Origin: a virus
Direction: 5' to 3' (one strand)
IMG/VR virus record: IMGVR_UViG_3300046690_000531
Coordinates: 1 to 23,912 of that record
DNA length: 23,912 nt
Shown here: positions 22,201 through 23,912 of the stretch, in pieces
How positions within the stretch are numbered: position 1 is the stretch's first letter
Layout: each line of letters opens with the position of its first letter
The notes under the pieces: generated by a model
The model's database searches: none
What the model was told of the DNA's origin: nothing
Seen by the model: the letters and a program-made list of their open reading frames with translations, nothing else
Position numbers and translations under genes: made by a program

Positions 22201-23912
22201 CTTGATCGGTTTGTCATTGACTGCCGAGTGATAGCCACCGGCACGCATCGTCTTCGCGTCGAGCGCCTTACGCAGTCGCTTCGGATGATCCTTGTCGAAT
22301 ACGTAGACATCTTGCGGACCATTGGCGTAACCCATCACGCCTTTGATCGCCAGCGCACCGAGTTTAGCGATCGCTTTGTAGCCCGCCAGAGGGCCGCCCA
22401 AGAGGTTGCCACCGAGGAAGTTACCGAGCTTGCTGGCGACCTTGATACCGGCACCCAGCCCCCTCAGAGCCTTCTTACCGAGCCCTTCTCGCACATAGGC
22501 GGTCGAGGCCTGCTCTTCAGTCATCACAATGCCCGAGGCATCGGCCACTGCACCCTGAATGTCCCGCCATGTCTTGACCGGTTTACCCGTCTTGACATCG
22601 AAGTATTCTCCGGCCTTCAGGCGTGCACCATAGAGCAGAACCTTACGCGGGCCCGTCTCTTCCGAATACACATCCTTAAAGCCACGGGCCTTATCAAGCA
22701 CCTTACCTGCAAGACCGGTTGCGATCCCACCCACGGCCTTAGCCGTACCGAAGAGACCGCCGAAGCTGCTGCCGACCAGCCAGTTACCCAGCTTGCCTGC
22801 GCCCTTCATACCGCCCCAAGTACCCGCCGCGAGGCTCTTGACGCCGTCCTTGATCGACTTGTTCCACCAGCGCACTTTGCGACCCGTACCTGCCGCGCCC
22901 GGCGGGATCGAACCATCCGCAGCATTACCGACCACCATCACTGGCAGTGCGTCAGCGAAGCGTTCCTGAATGGCTTTGATGCCATCACTCATCGAGCTGA
23001 CGCCTTCGGAGAGTTTCTCCAGCAACGTCTCGATATGGTTCTTGGCATTCTCGTGCAGGGCACGGGCACCGGAAGCTGTCCGATTGGCGAACTCACGGGC
23101 ATGATCGCGAGCATTGCTAAAGAAGCCCCCGGCCTGCTGGCTGCCTGCGGCGTGCAGTCCTGCCGCGCCCTGGACAGCCGAGTGAGCGCCCGAACTCATC
23201 GCGGCAACGGTTTGTTCGACCAGCTGACCAATCTGCTGGGTCGGCACCCCGAGCTTTTGCAGATAGTTCGCCAGTTGTTGCTTATACTTCGGCGTTCCTG
23301 CTTGAGCGCTCGGTTGCTGGCTGTACAAGCCCGGTGTGGCCGTCGTCGGCACGAGGCTCGGCGTAATCAGGCCGGGCGTGGCAAAGGACGGCACCGGACC
23401 CGCGGCCAGCTGAGACAGCGCCTGATGCACGCCACCCCGATTGACTCGACCCTTGGTCGCCGCATTACCCCGACGACGTCGACGGCGCGGACCGACTGCT
23501 GCCGCGGCTGAGCCGGGCTGTCCGCCGGGTTGTTGACGGAAACCCTGCGCTGCGCTACCCGTGGCCGGATGGAAGTCACTGCCGTAATAGTAGTCGAAGA
23601 ACTGCTCAAGCTTCACGCCATCTTCGTCATCATTGAGCAGGCCCGCTTCATTCAAGAAGTCGTTCATGCCCAAGTTAGAGAAGTGTTGCACCTTTTCACG
23701 GGAAGCCGAGGCGTACTGACCAAGCGCGTTGTACTGATTAGCAAAGGAATGCTTGCGCTCGTTCTCGTGATCGTTACGGAAGTACGAACGGAACAGATCA
23801 GAGAAGGTATCGGCATGATCCGCGGCCTCGCCATCGTAACGGCGTCGGTTACCCAGCACTTCTTCGCCGCCCAGACGGCCCTTGACGTTATTACGCAGAA
23901 GCTGACTACCCT
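19213..23912 (-). CDS. Giant tape-measure-like tail protein with GH19 muralytic domain (5' end beyond window)
   Basis: The frame runs from the right window edge to TAA at 19213. A GTG at 23859 gives 1548 residues, but the frame is open upstream with no stop, reading GSQLLRNNVKGRLGG, so the true start is outside the window. Residue numbers here count from that GTG. Residues 1-300 are helical and Gln/Ala-rich. Two copies of a 65-residue module lie at about 394-460 and 515-581. A Lys/Asp-rich linker (721-733) precedes a Gly/Ala hydrophobic stretch (about 850-905). Residues about 1180-1356 are a GH19 chitinase/lysozyme-type domain, with MDHESGGFKSLSENLNYR holding both expected Glu residues (1208, 1217) and NYRGRGVVQLTG (1270-1281). 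The tail is Pro/Ser/Gln-rich. It fits a tape measure or tail-tip protein that opens peptidoglycan during DNA delivery. Confidence 0.85.
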   Translation of the reverse strand, partial: GSQLLRNNVKGRLGGEEVLGNRRRYDGEAADHADTFSDLFRSYFRNDHENERKHSFANQYNALGQYASASREKVQHFSNLGMNDFLNEAGLLNDDEDGVKLEQFFDYYYGSDFHPATGSAAQGFRQQPGGQPGSAAAAVGPRRRRRRGNAATKGRVNRGGVHQALSQLAAGPVPSFATPGLITPSLVPTTATPGLYSQQPSAQAGTPKYKQQLANYLQKLGVPTQQIGQLVEQTVAAMSSGAHSAVQGAAGLHAAGSQQAGGFFSNARDHAREFANRTASGARALHENAKNHIETLLEKLSEGVSSMSDGIKAIQERFADALPVMVVGNAADGSIPPGAAGTGRKVRWWNKSIKDGVKSLAAGTWGGMKGAGKLGNWLVGSSFGGLFGTAKAVGGIATGLAGKVLDKARGFKDVYSEETGPRKVLLYGARLKAGEYFDVKTGKPVKTWRDIQGAVADASGIVMTEEQASTAYVREGLGKKALRGLGAGIKVASKLGNFLGGNLLGGPLAGYKAIAKLGALAIKGVMGYANGPQDVYVFDKDHPKRLRKALDAKTMRAGGYHSAVNDKPIKSPKDIDGEVYNYKGVTVLDEEEFKRGLYDKNGNQLKHGIGRILSGATKILGGGFGALKWLAGGVNQGIGHAFGLGKGMFSGLGSLFGKTGIFFGGGKRLMSAVEEIRDLLKDRLPAPHRIRKGSIEDQHKSRKEQLEEEWKKHLGQNGQGEDGQKKGGILSLLSGLFKRKKKKDDDEDDSKGGLVDGVESAVEQTIADKLLGKIPGGKLLRRIPGVGRLFGKGGASAAAGAAENIVGGAAKQGLGSRIMGGLKWGKGLGAGMALTGASALANATGHDTIGKGLGYAGDAATGWSLASGAAGLLGVEGGALGLAGAAGGALLTGLGAVLASPVLLPALGIAAAGAAVYGGYKLLTRNKLDDLSKIRYAQYGWKPDDDGNVHKVFALENALMPGVTYVGGQAQIDPKKVDIKSAVEGLGVDLQDKDQVQNFATWYVRRFKPVFITHLTILNNVKKGTALSDANDKLSSAEKKTFLQGIRMPADPYNSMVSPIPGEKQLSAGADDVKAVMDEVQAANDKDVEKDKDKKTNEKADKAKDSAKHDAATKGDNKPEPSWMDNLKSGISNAWDKTKQFAGNAWDATKNVASSVGSAASSLISGAGDALKSGYQAAKGAAGKIGATLTASASAIKGALIAAMKTAGMSDPTEQAMFMAQMDHESGGFKSLSENLNYRPSVLASLFKSHFNGEGDAANVAAAGPQAIANRIYGGRMGNTAPDDGWNYRGRGVVQLTGKANYAKYGKMTGLDLVNNPDLASDPANAAKIALAYWKDRVSSAAAKAGDVLSVTKAINGGTNGLSDRQAKFQAYLGQAQQGQLGGKPDPNAKPGEAGTQVASTSGAPATGGGDAAGGAAGGIIKVADQTPGPAPALKSTPVVSSDAAPADTGASAAVSALPDSINSQTAAAMGGFQNRSKDLAAQSQAQSQDLAKTLGPVSDVLKQSLDVQKQMLTALQQLVGFAGKQGSNSQANAKTPTGTLSPDAMQRKTPQPMTSAPVSMSKMA
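22117..22317 (-). repeat. Second copy of a 65-residue protein module in the giant tail gene
   Basis: Residues 515-581 (from GPQDVYVFDKDHPKRLRKAL) match the module at 394-460 in order: DVY, Pro-Arg/Lys, a helix, (K/R)AG-Y, KP(I/V)K, a DI-G step, V near the end, and EE. The match is at protein level; DNA identity looks low, so the duplication is old. The modules are separated by a Gly/Ala-rich hydrophobic linker. Confidence 0.55.
22480..22680 (-). repeat. First copy of the 65-residue protein module in the giant tail gene
   Basis: Residues 394-460 (from FKDVYSEETGPRKVLLYGAR) include LKAGEYFDVKTGKPVKTWRD and VMTEEQ. It shares the same motif order as the copy at 22117-22317. It may be a small alpha/beta domain studding a rod-like tail protein. 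Confidence 0.55.

Noticed and set aside
22090-23511. 473-codon plus-strand ORF opposite the giant tail gene
   Set aside because: Arg/Thr/His-rich antisense frame with no ribosome binding site, opposite a gene with recognisable domains.
23859-23912. GTG at 23859 as the true start of the giant tail gene
   Set aside because: No Shine-Dalgarno is clear (the upstream GAAGAA is part of an open frame), and the frame continues without a stop to the window edge, so the gene is most likely truncated by the window.

Overview
The window reads as part of the chromosome of a large (jumbo) tailed bacteriophage infecting a Gram-negative host. The evidence is tightly packed genes with 1-60 bp overlaps, small uncharacterised ORFs, large Ala/Gly-rich virion-type proteins, a more than 4.7 kb tail-type gene with a GH19 muralytic domain, free-standing GIY-YIG homing-type nucleases, and a phage RNase H near a RecA/UvsX-type ATPase. 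A lipoprotein next to a single-pass membrane protein, and an enzyme that cuts peptidoglycan, point to a Gram-negative host. From memory of family gene order, an RNase H / small gene / virion gene / RecA-like ATPase block resembles phiKZ-type jumbo phages. A perfect TATATTAC motif at 13442-13449, the phiKZ early-promoter core, would fit, but no database comparison was possible. I see no tRNA, CRISPR array or insertion sequence.

Layout. 1-1718 (minus): two virion-type genes, the first cut by the window edge. 1830-2769 (plus): membrane protein and lipoprotein, a candidate spanin pair. 2828-5388 (plus): a GIY-YIG domain fused in frame to a long RNase H, then a small helical protein. 5469-6296 (minus): a helical, probably virion protein. 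6438-12887 (plus): a long operon-like run with a UvsX-like ATPase, a zinc-knuckle protein, a DUF1653-like protein, a SLOG/DUF2493 protein, a protein whose C-terminus looks like the end of RNA polymerase beta, two GIY-YIG proteins, micro-ORFs and unknowns. 12968-13414 (minus): a small acidic protein. 13567-16988 (plus): small conserved phage proteins, a candidate NADAR-fold protein and a 508-residue virion-type protein. 17056 to the window end (minus): a 703-residue virion-type protein and a giant tape-measure-like protein with a GH19 domain, open at the right edge.

Convergent gene pairs are separated by strong hairpins (5407-5444, 12893-12937, 17021-17044), and UUCG-capped hairpins follow the 237-residue gene and the giant gene. 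Divergent gaps (1719-1829, 6297-6437, 13415-13566) are where promoters should lie. The plus-strand genes look like nucleic-acid metabolism and host takeover; the minus-strand genes look like virion structure.

Most unusual are the GIY-YIG::RNase H reading-frame fusion with an internal start, the small protein with an RpoB-like C-terminus, the candidate NADAR protein, and the repeated module in the giant tail protein. All gene starts are my judgement from Shine-Dalgarno sequences and overlaps. Most functional names rest on motif recognition only.
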